Below are positions 1 to 8,645 of a DNA stretch of 41,844 bases, one piece after another; position 1 is the first letter of the stretch; each line of letters starts with the position of its first letter. The DNA is from a virus. The notes beneath the pieces are model-generated. The model was not told the DNA's origin. It did no database searches and was given only the letters and a program-made list of their open reading frames with translations. The position numbers and the translations under genes are program-made. Location of the stretch: IMG/VR virus record IMGVR_UViG_3300042893_000703, positions 1 to 41,844 of that record, one strand, 5' to 3'.

Positions 1-103
1 GTTAGTACAGCTTTCCACCAACCTATCAGTTTTTAAGAGCCGATAGGTAGAGCTCCGTTTTGTTCACTTCTATTTAAATGTTCCACGAGTGATGCGGAAT
101 GAA

Positions 104-208
104 CTAAGCAGCGTATGCGTACTCAGATGCACCAATGAATTCCATCATAGAATCAAAGGTCATAGTTGACATTTCGTCAGTTATTGTTTTGTACAGATTT
201 AAAGACAT
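104..208 (-). CDS. Possible 34-aa small protein
   Basis: A short open frame starts at ATG 206-208 and stops at TAG 104-106. The product begins MSLNLYKTIT and ends EYAYAA. It is acidic and methionine-rich, with no recognisable domain. It overlaps the end of the preceding 20-aa frame by 10 nt, so translational coupling is possible. The two could also be one small protein split by a -1 shift. No function can be assigned. The only support is the open frame and its place just after a promoter-like motif; it may be chance. Confidence 0.3.
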   Translation of the reverse strand: MSLNLYKTITDEMSTMTFDSMMEFIGASEYAYAA

Positions 209-261
209 CTAGCACTTCTGTCTACGTGTGGTACTACCATTCTCATTGCAATCAAGTCCAT
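199..261 (-). CDS. Possible 20-aa leader-like peptide
   Basis: A very short frame runs from ATG 259-261 to TAA 199-201, product MDLIAMRMVV...ARCL. It has a GGGGA sequence just upstream of its ATG, which is unusual in this window, and a TATATTTA motif about 20 nt further up. It overlaps the 34-aa frame that follows. It could be a leader peptide, the first half of a frameshifted small gene, or nothing. The 1-103 stretch downstream shows no convincing gene. Confidence 0.25.
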   Translation of the reverse strand: MDLIAMRMVVPHVDRSARCL

Positions 262-280
262 GGCATCCCCATATAATATG

Positions 281-288
281 TAAATATA
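281..288 (-). promoter_or_regulatory. TATATTTA promoter-like motif
   Basis: On the minus strand this reads TATATTTA. It lies in the spacer after the 119-aa gene and about 20 nt before the possible small ORF. It is one of nine copies in intergenic gaps of this window. Its role as a late promoter is inferred from recurrence and position. Confidence 0.35.
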
Positions 289-312
289 CGAATAATAATT
301 TAGATTACCAAA

Positions 313-672
313 TTATTTTTTAAATTGTAAAAGGTATGGTAAATAAAGTTGAATCGCTGGTAATACCTTAGCTGCTCTTTTTACCGATTTTAAATTTGCT
401 TCTTTTATTTCTTCATCAGTACCAGACAATTTCCAATCCAATGCAACTACAATATAAAAGTTATTGTTTATAAATTCTTGATATCCCGTTTTTGATATCT
501 CACGTACAGCCGAATTTTTATCATTTGATTTTTGTATAAAATATCTAGTAATATATCCAGTTGTATAATCTGTATCTATTGGAGATGGGACATATGATGT
601 TATAGTAGGAATTTCAAATTGATTTATTTTACTTCTATTAATTCTATTATATATTACATTATATATACTCAT
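313..672 (-). CDS. Conserved-looking baseplate-cluster protein, 119 aa
   Basis: This 119-aa protein is encoded immediately after the baseplate hub gene with a single-base gap, so the two are probably translated together. It has no signal peptide or membrane segment. The sequence is basic and rich in Asn, Ile and Tyr, with a central TRYFIQKSND segment, a beta-like YIVVALDWKLSG segment and a helical C-terminus. I do not recognise the family. Its position as last gene of the tape measure-tube-wedge-hub run suggests a small baseplate or hub component, or an assembly factor. That is inference from context only. The start has no Shine-Dalgarno sequence and was chosen because it fits the gene junction. 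Confidence 0.75.
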   Translation of the reverse strand: MSIYNVIYNRINRSKINQFEIPTITSYVPSPIDTDYTTGYITRYFIQKSNDKNSAVREISKTGYQEFINNNFYIVVALDWKLSGTDEEIKEANLKSVKRAAKVLPAIQLYLPYLLQFKK

Positions 673-673
673 A

Positions 674-3244
674 TTATTGTATTTGTCTATATTCTCCTTT
701 TACTTCAGTAAACCAATTCATATTCTCAATAGTGTGTTCTACCTGTGTTATTTGAAACAATCCATATTTTGCGTATTTTGCAGGTATTCCAATTATATTA
801 AACATATCACCTCGTCTCAATCCACTTGTTCCTAATATTTTAAAACTATATTTTATTGGCAATGGTTGTGATAATCTCTTATCAACTCCTCCGTTTTCAT
901 TTACTAAATTATCTGTTGGTTTTTTTAAAAAGAAATTTTTATTTTTTATTTTATCAAAAAATGAAGTATCATTAAAACAATATATTATAAAATTCTTATT
1001 AAATTCATCTTTAGCTGTAATACTACCATCTGTTAATGCTAATGGTGTATTTATGCTTGGATTTGGTACTACATCAAGTTTATCTAAATTTTTGGTAAGA
1101 GTTGTTTTTTGTAATTCTCCTGTTTCTTTTACCTTTGCGCTAATTTCCTTTTCTATTGCTTTGTATGCAGCCACAGATTCAGCTGATGCTGTACTTCCAT
1201 CTTCATTATAATATGCTGTTATTCCAGGAGAACCCACTCCAAACGATTCAGTTTTGGTAGTAATTTTTAAGTCTTCCTTTGCTTTTTTTAAGTCTTCTAG
1301 TGTTTTATCTTCTTCAGGAGGAGGTGCACTAGCTGCATTTTCGGTAGTTGCCGGTCTGTCACTACCACCTGCTACTACTTCTTTTAAAAATAAATCTACA
1401 CTTGCATTAAAAAATCCACCAACATCGGTTATTGGTGTGTCAGGATTTGTTACTACATCTAATCTTCTAGAAACAATTTGATTAGTCATTTCACCCGGTA
1501 TAGACAATTCCAAATTTGATTCTAAAAATGTACAATTGGCACCATTGTGATAGAATGTACGAATTGGTTCTGCTGTTGATGGTTTTCCTATCCAATTTTC
1601 ATCAATAACTCCCAATCGTATAGTAGTTTTTGTACTTTCAAGTTGAGTTATTTTTATTGGATTTGTTATATTCATAGGATTTAGCATAGGAACTGAAAAT
1701 GCGTTTATTTCAATTTCTTTACTTATATTTCCATTTTCATCTTGCATTTCTACTATTTGAAAATTCCAATATGAATTAACTGCAGAAGACATTTCGTTTA
1801 AAATATCTAAAAATATTTCTCTTATATTTTTATTTTTTTGTTCAATTTTATTTTTGAACATATCAAAATTTACATATAAGTTTTTTAAATACCCCCAATG
1901 TTCAGCCTCTTCACTATACCCTTTTACAATTTCAGAAGTTAATGCACTACTTTCAACAAATGGGACACCAAGTCCAATAAAGTTACTATCATATAACTCT
2001 TGTTGGCTTACATCATTTACATTTAAAAAATATTTACTAAATTCAGGTAAATTACCTGCTATTAAAAGTTTATCAGCTTTTGTTGAAAATATTTTTGGAA
2101 ATGCACCAATAACAGAATTTGAAATATCAATTCTTAAATCAATACTTTCGTTTCCCATTGTGTATGCTTCAATAACTCCAATTCTATTTAATATTGCTAC
2201 AGCCAATTCAAGTCTAATATATCTATTTGTTGAAAATAGCTTATCCTTTTCTAATGGAATATCACCGGCAACGGATTTTACATCAACTTCATCACTTTTC
2301 CAAAATTTGTACCAGGCTGGTTTTGCAAATGAATTTACCGAATTACTAACTACTTTATCAAAATTTATAAAATCAAGCTCAGTTATCTTTACTTTACCAT
2401 CCGTTAGTATATCTTTTACATTCTGGGTTTGTCTAAATGTTGGTAAATCATTGAACATTGCTTTAAATCTACGGTCTAATGCGGTTGCATCTTCATCTTC
2501 TGCTTCGCTTGATGGATATGGATATGGGCCTGTATTATTTGTTACTAAGTTAATATCTCCGTTACCATCTTGTTTTAATGGTAAATTATGCGATTGCATA
2601 AATGTAGGTAATGATGGAGACCCTCTTAAAGATACTTCTACATCATACGTCTCATCTGCATTATTAATATTACCGCCAACTATAAATCCTAAAAAAGAAT
2701 CATAATCACCATTTGATTTAATTCGTTTTTCATGTAATTTATTTTGGTTTAAATTAGAAGTAACACCATCGGATAATATTTTTTTTCTATCAATGATACC
2801 CCATGATGCATTTGGAGTATTCCATCCAAATTCTATACAAAGAGTATAACCAGGCTCCATAAAATATTCTTGAATCAATTCTAATTGTTCTAATGTAAAA
2901 CATTTTATTTTTAAACTTACCTCTCTTGATATTTGGTCATGACCTTCTTTAACAGTCAAACCAGTTATAATTGGTCTTGGCCTTAATGCTCTACCAGCTT
3001 TAGTAGATACTATTTTACCATTCCAATCACTTCCAACAGTTCCACTTGTATTTGAGTTTCCATAAACAGATGCTTCTCCATTTAATGAAAATATTGGATA
3101 ATCGGGATGAGATTCAAATATAAGCCCAGCATTTGCTCCAGAAATAACTCTCACCCAGCAATTCAATGTACTAGCTGCTACATTATTTCTATTCTTTATT
3201 TTGTAAGCGATATTTGCTTCTATGTTTGATAGCTTAGGCCACAT
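674..3244 (-). CDS. Baseplate hub protein (gp27/gpD-like), 856 aa
   Basis: This is a large hub protein expected at the centre of the baseplate, where the tail tube meets the spike. The N-terminal 150 residues carry the pattern RPRPIITGLTVKEG...EYFMEPGYTLCIEFGWNT, typical as I recall of hub proteins in uncultured T4-like phages. The centre (about 160-630) is a mixed alpha/beta body. A Pro/Ala/Glu linker with a charged helix (APPPEEDKTLEDLKKAK) lies near residue 640. The last 50 residues (GLRRGDMFNIIGIPAKY ... FQITQVEHTI) match the barrel seen at the end of gpD/gp27-type hubs, which ends in a V-E-H then W-x-T pattern. No lysozyme domain is visible, unlike T4 gp5. It sits one base from the genes on both sides (wedge protein upstream, 119-aa gene downstream), implying coupled translation. 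No Shine-Dalgarno sequence is visible. Confidence 0.78.
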   Translation of the reverse strand: MWPKLSNIEANIAYKIKNRNNVAASTLNCWVRVISGANAGLIFESHPDYPIFSLNGEASVYGNSNTSGTVGSDWNGKIVSTKAGRALRPRPIITGLTVKEGHDQISREVSLKIKCFTLEQLELIQEYFMEPGYTLCIEFGWNTPNASWGIIDRKKILSDGVTSNLNQNKLHEKRIKSNGDYDSFLGFIVGGNINNADETYDVEVSLRGSPSLPTFMQSHNLPLKQDGNGDINLVTNNTGPYPYPSSEAEDEDATALDRRFKAMFNDLPTFRQTQNVKDILTDGKVKITELDFINFDKVVSNSVNSFAKPAWYKFWKSDEVDVKSVAGDIPLEKDKLFSTNRYIRLELAVAILNRIGVIEAYTMGNESIDLRIDISNSVIGAFPKIFSTKADKLLIAGNLPEFSKYFLNVNDVSQQELYDSNFIGLGVPFVESSALTSEIVKGYSEEAEHWGYLKNLYVNFDMFKNKIEQKNKNIREIFLDILNEMSSAVNSYWNFQIVEMQDENGNISKEIEINAFSVPMLNPMNITNPIKITQLESTKTTIRLGVIDENWIGKPSTAEPIRTFYHNGANCTFLESNLELSIPGEMTNQIVSRRLDVVTNPDTPITDVGGFFNASVDLFLKEVVAGGSDRPATTENAASAPPPEEDKTLEDLKKAKEDLKITTKTESFGVGSPGITAYYNEDGSTASAESVAAYKAIEKEISAKVKETGELQKTTLTKNLDKLDVVPNPSINTPLALTDGSITAKDEFNKNFIIYCFNDTSFFDKIKNKNFFLKKPTDNLVNENGGVDKRLSQPLPIKYSFKILGTSGLRRGDMFNIIGIPAKYAKYGLFQITQVEHTIENMNWFTEVKGEYRQIQ

Positions 3245-3245
3245 A

Positions 3246-3536
3246 TTATCTATTAAAATTATTTATTATTTCTAAATAGTTTTGTGGTATTCTTAATATT
3301 GTCCCATCCTCAAAACCAAATACAGCATTGTGTATATTATTTGCAGTTGCAATAATCCACCAAAGAGATGCATCTTCATAGAATTGATATGCAAGTGAAT
3401 CTAATCTATCACCAGTTTCAGTTGCTACATATATATCATCATCTCTTAATGGAATATTAGGATATATTTTTGATTGATATACCTCTCTGCCATCAATTGT
3501 TTTTTTAGTTCTATTATTTTGATATCTACCTGTCAT
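3246..3536 (-). CDS. LysM-like baseplate wedge protein (gp53-type), 96 aa
   Basis: This 96-aa protein has a LysM-like core: DDIYVATETGDRLDSLAYQF, then a DASLWWIIATANNI helix and an ILRIP strand. That arrangement is characteristic of T4 gp53-type wedge proteins and of the LysM tail proteins found next to hub genes. In that family the domain acts inside the baseplate and holds neighbouring subunits together. It need not bind peptidoglycan. The N-terminus is short and basic. It lies between the 668-aa tube/baseplate protein (6-nt gap) and the hub (1-nt gap). It is about half the length of T4 gp53, so it corresponds mainly to the LysM part. Confidence 0.8.
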   Translation of the reverse strand: MTGRYQNNRTKKTIDGREVYQSKIYPNIPLRDDDIYVATETGDRLDSLAYQFYEDASLWWIIATANNIHNAVFGFEDGTILRIPQNYLEIINNFNR

Positions 3537-3542
3537 ATTCTA

Positions 3543-5549
3543 TTAATGTTTTATTCCTGCTGCTGTTTCTAAAAATAATTGACTAACTTGTTTACCATCT
3601 AAAATATATTCTTTTTTACCAGTGGCAGTTTTTGTATCAACTTTAGTATTTGTCTGCTTAACAGGATTTTCTTTTTTAGCACCATCTTTAGCTTTTGGTT
3701 GAGATGCCGCTGTATTTGTTTTTGGATTACCTCCACTATCTATGTTCTTTTTTGCATCATCTGCTTTCTTACCATATGCATATAAATTACTTCCTGGATT
3801 AAATATAGTTATATCCTTTCCATTGGAATCTTTTCCTTTTGTTTCACTACCATGAGATGCCGCAGATTCTACAAATTTTATAGATATATCAACATCTATA
3901 ATCATTGGTAATTTATAATTTGTTAATTCCTTTTGTCCAATAGCTCCGTTTGCAGAATCACCAGGTATTGCATTAAGTCCGGTTTCCCAAGAATAATTAT
4001 CATCTACAGTATATGTTAATGATTCTATAAATCCTTCTTTTTTGTGATATAAATCTCCTAAAGTAAATTTTATAAATGGAGGTACTACATATTTGGCAGG
4101 ACTATTATATCCTTGTGGATATACTAATGATGTTAAGAATTTAATTCTTTGCCATGCTGCTATATGTTCACCAGCTGATAATGAATATATTTTAAATTTA
4201 AATGTTGCTGTTCTTTCTATTCCACTGTATGTGTAGTAATTGAATGGGTTTCCTACAAATTTGCCTGGCTCCCAAGTAGGTCTAAGTGTTTCACTAAATC
4301 CACTTATTGTTGCTCTAAACATAACAAGCGATTTCTTTGCAACAGAATAAAATTTTAATGGTATAAAATCTATATTTTTTTCAAATAACGTTTGCTTAGC
4401 TTCATCAGCTTCACTAAAAGCTACTAAATTATTTAATGCATCCGCATAGTTACCAACCCTTGCTTTTATAACATTATCGTCAGTATCTTTATATAATTCG
4501 TTATATGAAAATCCTCGTTTAGTACCTAATGAATTTTCCACTACATAGTCACCATACTCATTTTGAGTACCAATTACTCCATTTTTACCGGTTGAATATG
4601 GTGTAGCGGAATAATCATTTATATATTTTATTGCGGTTGGCTTTTTTGGTAAAATTGTAGTACTCAACGGAGTAAAATCTTTTTGTGCTTCCCCAACACC
4701 AACTTGCTCTAAATAGTGTTTTAAATAATCAGTTTCTGTGTCTACATAAAATTTAGCTGAGTATGGAGTATTTGAACTGTATTTATAACGAGTAAAATTA
4801 AATAGCTCAGTACTATTTTTTACATATGCTTTATTGCCTTGCTTATTTTTTCTAAAAACAATCAATTTACCATCTTCATTAACGCCTGTTGCCGTACCTC
4901 CAGTTGCCAATCCTATTGTTGATTCTCCAAATAATCCTTTTTTGATTTTATCTTTAACCATTTGAGTTGCCCCACCAATTAATTGATTACCCATTTGATT
5001 TGGAGTACCTTTTGCAGCTTGATTTAAAAATTTTCCAAGTAAGCTACCTGCTGCATCTTTTTTTGCTTTGCTAAAATATTCCGAATATCCAAACGGAGTG
5101 GTGTACTTAAACGTATCGGATTCTAATTTTAAATTACTTGGTATTAAACTGCTTGGTAATCCTAATTTGCTTGATACAAAACTTTTAATCTTATTTGCAA
5201 ATGCACTAAGAACACCACCAGCACCAGCTCCGTTTGCAACCGATTTCATTGTATCCAAATCCGTTGTAGTACGAGTTTTTAATCTAATAATATCAGTACC
5301 ATATATAATCGGAGATGCTACATTTTTTAATATTCGTAATCCAGTAATTCCTTCCTCAAATCTAGTTTCTCTACCTCTTGTAGATAAATTTCTTCTTGCT
5401 ATTTGTTGTAATGGAAATGCCACTGCGTTCATCAATGGATTTGCAGAAGTAGGTTTATTCTCTTTGCTATTTTGAATATCATACTTTTGTTGAGCAGTTT
5501 GATTATTGCTTAACTTTTTAGATTTAAATAATTCTTGTAATGATGGCAT
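3543..5549 (-). CDS. Probable tube-baseplate junction protein, 668 aa
   Basis: This structural protein of 668 aa has a polar, low-complexity N-terminus (about residues 1-50) and a Gly/Lys-rich region near 110-240. The more conserved core is at about 400-590. There, FRATISGFSETLRPTWEPG, a Y-rich strand, an AAWQRIKFLTSLVYPQGY helix, then PFIKFTLGDLYHKKEGFIES and LPMIIDVDISIKFVES recall tube-like beta-barrels of baseplate-tube junction proteins such as gp48/gp54 and related tail-tip proteins. The last 80 residues are Lys/Asn/Thr-rich and probably disordered. It is encoded between the tape measure and the LysM wedge protein, where a tube-initiation or baseplate protein is expected. The assignment to the gp48/gp54 role is inference from pattern and context. 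Confidence 0.6.
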   Translation of the reverse strand: MPSLQELFKSKKLSNNQTAQQKYDIQNSKENKPTSANPLMNAVAFPLQQIARRNLSTRGRETRFEEGITGLRILKNVASPIIYGTDIIRLKTRTTTDLDTMKSVANGAGAGGVLSAFANKIKSFVSSKLGLPSSLIPSNLKLESDTFKYTTPFGYSEYFSKAKKDAAGSLLGKFLNQAAKGTPNQMGNQLIGGATQMVKDKIKKGLFGESTIGLATGGTATGVNEDGKLIVFRKNKQGNKAYVKNSTELFNFTRYKYSSNTPYSAKFYVDTETDYLKHYLEQVGVGEAQKDFTPLSTTILPKKPTAIKYINDYSATPYSTGKNGVIGTQNEYGDYVVENSLGTKRGFSYNELYKDTDDNVIKARVGNYADALNNLVAFSEADEAKQTLFEKNIDFIPLKFYSVAKKSLVMFRATISGFSETLRPTWEPGKFVGNPFNYYTYSGIERTATFKFKIYSLSAGEHIAAWQRIKFLTSLVYPQGYNSPAKYVVPPFIKFTLGDLYHKKEGFIESLTYTVDDNYSWETGLNAIPGDSANGAIGQKELTNYKLPMIIDVDISIKFVESAASHGSETKGKDSNGKDITIFNPGSNLYAYGKKADDAKKNIDSGGNPKTNTAASQPKAKDGAKKENPVKQTNTKVDTKTATGKKEYILDGKQVSQLFLETAAGIKH

Positions 5550-5561
5550 GTTATTCTATGT

Positions 5562-8111
5562 TTACGCTAAATTAAAACTATTTCTACTTGTCTTTTCAAC
5601 TTGCTTAGTAATTCCAGATGTAACTTTAGAACCATCCATATAAACAGATATCTTACCTGCATTTAAATCTGCTCTAAGTGCTTTTATTTCATTAATCATT
5701 GAGTTTAGTGGTGCTGATAATGCTGCTAAATTCATTTGTACACCACCTCCACCAGTACCACCAGATAATGCAGCTGCTGCACCAGGCGCTGCTACTAAAT
5801 CATCATTTGCAGATAATTCAAATAAACCACCCTCTTTAGTTGATACTACAGTTTTACCATCTGCCGGTGACATTACATCTCCCGCCTTACTTAAAGATGA
5901 TGCTAAATATCCAAGTATACCACCAATTGCCAATAAACCTAATGGTCCCATCCAGGCATTTCCAGCAAAAATAGATGCAATTGCACTTTGTTCTTTTATA
6001 CCTGCCTCTGTAGCAGCTGCTCCTATTCTAGCGGGTGCACCTGCTAATTCTACACCAGATGCAACTACTCCAGCTTCTTTTGCAGCAGTTTTACTTACCT
6101 CAGCACCTACTGCGGTTGTATTTAATGCTGCTTGACTTTCTGATAATAATAATTGTTCATATTGAGCTTTCAATATTGCACTTTGCATCGTTGCCTCCAA
6201 CGCTTTTGCAGCTGCTGCTTTTTGTACGGATTGATAATAAAAATATGCACCAACTCCAAGAGCACCCATAAGTCCGTAAAGTACAGCAGAGTTTTGTGCT
6301 ATAAATTCAAATACATTTGCCAATAGTTGCATTGGTTTTAATAATAAACCACCAATTTGAGTACCAATTGCTTTCAATCCATTACTCATTTGGTCTTGAG
6401 ATGATTGTATTTGTGTATTTAATGCAAATTCCTCTGTCTTTTGCTTTAATTGTTCTTCATTTAATTGAGTTATATCCAATCCTGCGTTTATAGCAGCTGT
6501 AGCTTTAGCTTTTTCATCATCACTAAGATTTGCTAATTTTTCTCTAATTGATAATTGCTTATTAATTTCTTCAACAGTCATATTAGATGCCTTAGCTAAA
6601 GCCTCTTGAGTGAATACACTTTGTTTTGTGAAATCACCACTTCTCTGAATTTGTTTTAATACTTCGTCTTGCGCTTCAACCATTTTACCTGCTGCGGCTA
6701 AACCTCTTGCTTGTGATAAATTAAATTGTCCACCAACAAAAGTTGCTGCTACTAATTCATCTCCAATATTTTCTTCAAAATTTAATAAGCCTTTAGCAGT
6801 CTTTTCAACATCTTCAAGTTCTTGTCCTAATTGATGTGCTTTTATTACTTGTTGTTTAAGTAAATTAACATCACCATGAAAATACTTTGATGTAATTCCA
6901 GCACTTTTTGAAATATCCTCCAATACTTCTTTAGGAGAAACACCAGCCATCTCTGCCATACTAGCTACTTGTAATCCTACACTAGCTGCCGTTTCTTGTG
7001 ATAATCCAGATACTTGTTCAAATACCGATTGCACTTTAGCTGCCTCACTTTCGGATATACCTAAATTAGTTGTCATTATTGATAACGCTGCTACAGTACT
7101 TTCACTAAATTGAGCTATATCACTAAATTCATTCTTAAGTTGATTTGTTATTTCATATACCGTAGCAGCATGTACTCCCATCTTTCCATACTCTACTGCA
7201 ATTACATGGGCTGAATGTTCTATTTCATATGTTTGCTTTTTTGTATATCCAGTATCCTCTCTAAATTTGCCCGCTGCTTTATCTAATTCTAAAAAATCTT
7301 CAACTGCAAGTCCTATTGCCGTAAATAATAATAATATAGGAGAACCTGCTATAAGTGCACCCATTAATTTTTTTGCTGCATGTCCTGCAGATGTTAATGA
7401 TTCTGGTAATTCTCCGGCTAAATCACTTGTTTCTTCTTCAATTTCCTTTAAACGTTCTAATTGATGTTCTTTCTTTTCTGCTAATTCAAATGATTTTTCT
7501 GCTGCTATTCTTTCTTCTCCAGTTAAATCTTTTATTTTTGCTAACAATTGTACTCGTTCCATATCCACTTTCTTTATACCAAACATACTATTCAATTGTT
7601 CAATATAATCAGAATTTACTTGTAATTGTTCTTCACTTACCTTACCCATTGTTTCAAGACGAATATCACTTGCTTTCTTTTCTTCTTCGGATAAATTTAT
7701 TTCATTTTTTTTACGTTCTACCATTAATGCATTAAGTGTACCATATACTCCTTTTTGTTGAGTATTTATTTGTAAAGCTTTTTGGAGTTGAGGACTCATT
7801 TTTGAAATGGATGTTGCATACTCATCAATCATATCATTAAGTTCCTTTTGATGAGCAGTTTCTTTTTCTTTTAATGCATTAATCTTAGCTTGTCTTTTTT
7901 CATTTTGGTCTAATGCTTTTTGTCTTTTTTTAGCTTCTTCTTCAGTTAATCCTAAAAGTATTTTAGTACTAGCTATTTTGTTTTCCATTTCTTGAGCTTC
8001 CCTACCACTAAGAACTGCGGCAGCTTTTATTTGCTCATTTAAGCGAGTTTGAAGTTCTCCTTGCTGTTTAAGCAATTCGTTTAATTCTCTACTATTTTTG
8101 GAATCTGCCAT
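5562..8111 (-). CDS. Tail tape measure protein, 849 aa
   Basis: The tape measure fills the tail tube lumen and sets tail length. The first 220 residues are charged coiled coil (repeated E/K/Q heptads). Hydrophobic segments follow at about 249-271 (ALIAGSPILLLFTAIGLAV), 608-628 (VLYGLMGALGVGAYFYY) and 721-740 (MGPLGLLAIGGILGYLASSL), the usual tape measure pattern. The middle has the Ala/Ser-rich helical repeats common in the family. The C-terminus contains a Gly-rich GGTGGGG turn, then a short LRADLNAGKISVYMDGSKV tail. It follows the gp26-like gene with its frameshift extension and the 80-aa gene, the standard order of tail assembly chaperone then tape measure. At about 0.15 nm per residue a tail near 125 nm is expected. 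There is no Shine-Dalgarno sequence and the leader is A/T-rich. Confidence 0.85.
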   Translation of the reverse strand: MADSKNSRELNELLKQQGELQTRLNEQIKAAAVLSGREAQEMENKIASTKILLGLTEEEAKKRQKALDQNEKRQAKINALKEKETAHQKELNDMIDEYATSISKMSPQLQKALQINTQQKGVYGTLNALMVERKKNEINLSEEEKKASDIRLETMGKVSEEQLQVNSDYIEQLNSMFGIKKVDMERVQLLAKIKDLTGEERIAAEKSFELAEKKEHQLERLKEIEEETSDLAGELPESLTSAGHAAKKLMGALIAGSPILLLFTAIGLAVEDFLELDKAAGKFREDTGYTKKQTYEIEHSAHVIAVEYGKMGVHAATVYEITNQLKNEFSDIAQFSESTVAALSIMTTNLGISESEAAKVQSVFEQVSGLSQETAASVGLQVASMAEMAGVSPKEVLEDISKSAGITSKYFHGDVNLLKQQVIKAHQLGQELEDVEKTAKGLLNFEENIGDELVAATFVGGQFNLSQARGLAAAGKMVEAQDEVLKQIQRSGDFTKQSVFTQEALAKASNMTVEEINKQLSIREKLANLSDDEKAKATAAINAGLDITQLNEEQLKQKTEEFALNTQIQSSQDQMSNGLKAIGTQIGGLLLKPMQLLANVFEFIAQNSAVLYGLMGALGVGAYFYYQSVQKAAAAKALEATMQSAILKAQYEQLLLSESQAALNTTAVGAEVSKTAAKEAGVVASGVELAGAPARIGAAATEAGIKEQSAIASIFAGNAWMGPLGLLAIGGILGYLASSLSKAGDVMSPADGKTVVSTKEGGLFELSANDDLVAAPGAAAALSGGTGGGGVQMNLAALSAPLNSMINEIKALRADLNAGKISVYMDGSKVTSGITKQVEKTSRNSFNLA

Positions 8112-8130
8112 TAATTATTCTTTAAATGGA

Positions 8131-8373
8131 TTATATATTTTTTGGTACTAATCCAATTTTAGCTAATTTATCATAAATTTCAGGATTTCTACTTTTGATA
8201 TTATGTAATATAGGGCCAGTAGATGCATCAATTTTATCATAATCCGCTTGTAATTTTTTTAATATAGGGTCATTATCTACTATTTTTTGAATTTCATATG
8301 GAGTTTTTTTCTTTTTAAAAAATAATTCCCAAAATTCATTAATATTTCCCTCTGATAATTTGTATTTTTTCAT
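8131..8373 (-). CDS. Small helical protein before the tape measure, 80 aa
   Basis: This 80-aa protein is basic and mostly helical (MKKYKLSEGNINEFWELFFK ... LAKIGLVPKNI), with no membrane segment or known motif. It lies 19 nt before the tape measure start, and a hairpin and TATATTTA-type motif lie upstream of it. Small proteins in this position often help load or chaperone the tape measure. That role is suggested by context alone and I do not recognise the family. An alternative is a minor virion protein. The Lys-rich run at residues 20-23 and the short length argue against a structural shell role. Confidence 0.7.
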   Translation of the reverse strand: MKKYKLSEGNINEFWELFFKKKKTPYEIQKIVDNDPILKKLQADYDKIDASTGPILHNIKSRNPEIYDKLAKIGLVPKNI

Positions 8374-8399
8374 ATTGAATTTGTTTACTTATACGATAA

Positions 8400-8407
8400 T
8401 AAATATC
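8400..8407 (-). promoter_or_regulatory. GATATTTA promoter-like motif
   Basis: The minus strand reads GATATTTATT here. The motif lies 10 nt after the hairpin that ends the preceding gene and about 27 nt before the 80-aa gene start. The terminator-then-motif order fits a promoter restarting transcription for the 80-aa and tape measure genes. Confidence 0.45.
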
Positions 8408-8417
8408 CTATAAACGA

Positions 8418-8460
8418 AAAAGTTAGGATTTGGAGAAATTATCTCTTTATCCTAACTTTT
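8418..8460 (-). terminator. Hairpin terminator overlapping end of the frameshift frame
   Basis: A perfect 12-bp inverted repeat (8418-8429 with 8449-8460) encloses a 19-nt loop that itself contains a GAGA/TCTC pair. On the minus strand the stem runs into a five-T tract. The stop codon (8439-8441) of the frameshift extension lies inside the loop, so the hairpin overlaps coding sequence. It could act in both directions, because the opposite strand also ends in a T run. Confidence 0.75.
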
Positions 8461-8645
8461 GATTGTCTTTGTGATGATTTTATTTGTTCATTCTCTTTTT
8501 TCTTAGAATCCACCAGTTTATTGTAGTAAAATAACCTTAATCGGGTTGGCATTTTGTATAGTTCCATCATAGTAAATCCATTACCATAATTAACCATATC
8601 AAAAATCTGCGAATGTAGATTTATACTATGATTGGTAGGAAGGCC
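8439..8645 (-). CDS. Frameshift extension of the gp26-like protein, 68 codons
   Basis: A frame open for 68 codons begins directly after the T7 run at 8646-8652 and ends at TAA 8439-8441. It encodes ...FDMVNYGNGFTMMELYKMP, then TRLRLFYYNKLVD and a Lys/Gln-rich tail. The MP-x-x-LR-x-FYYNKLV pattern looks like a real protein, not chance. Its first ATG is at 8597, with no Shine-Dalgarno sequence and little room for one. A +1 or -2 slip at the T run would fuse it to residue 246 of the gp26-like protein, giving about 314-315 aa. This matches the G/G-T tail assembly chaperone arrangement placed before tape measure genes in many tailed phages. If not frameshifted, it is a separate 52-aa gene from ATG 8597. 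Confidence 0.65.
   Translation of the reverse strand, partial: GLPTNHSINLHSQIFDMVNYGNGFTMMELYKMPTRLRLFYYNKLVDSKKKENEQIKSSQRQSKVRIKR

Noticed and set aside
21-48. Inverted repeat at the left edge as a terminator
   Set aside because: The stem is only 7 bp with a 14-nt loop and no T run on either strand.
1854-2705. Plus-strand 283-aa open frame
   Set aside because: Antisense to the hub gene, with hydrophobic low-quality composition and no gene signals.
3246-3536. LysM domain as a cell-wall hydrolase
   Set aside because: The protein is only 96 aa with no catalytic domain, and its place between baseplate genes fits a wedge protein.
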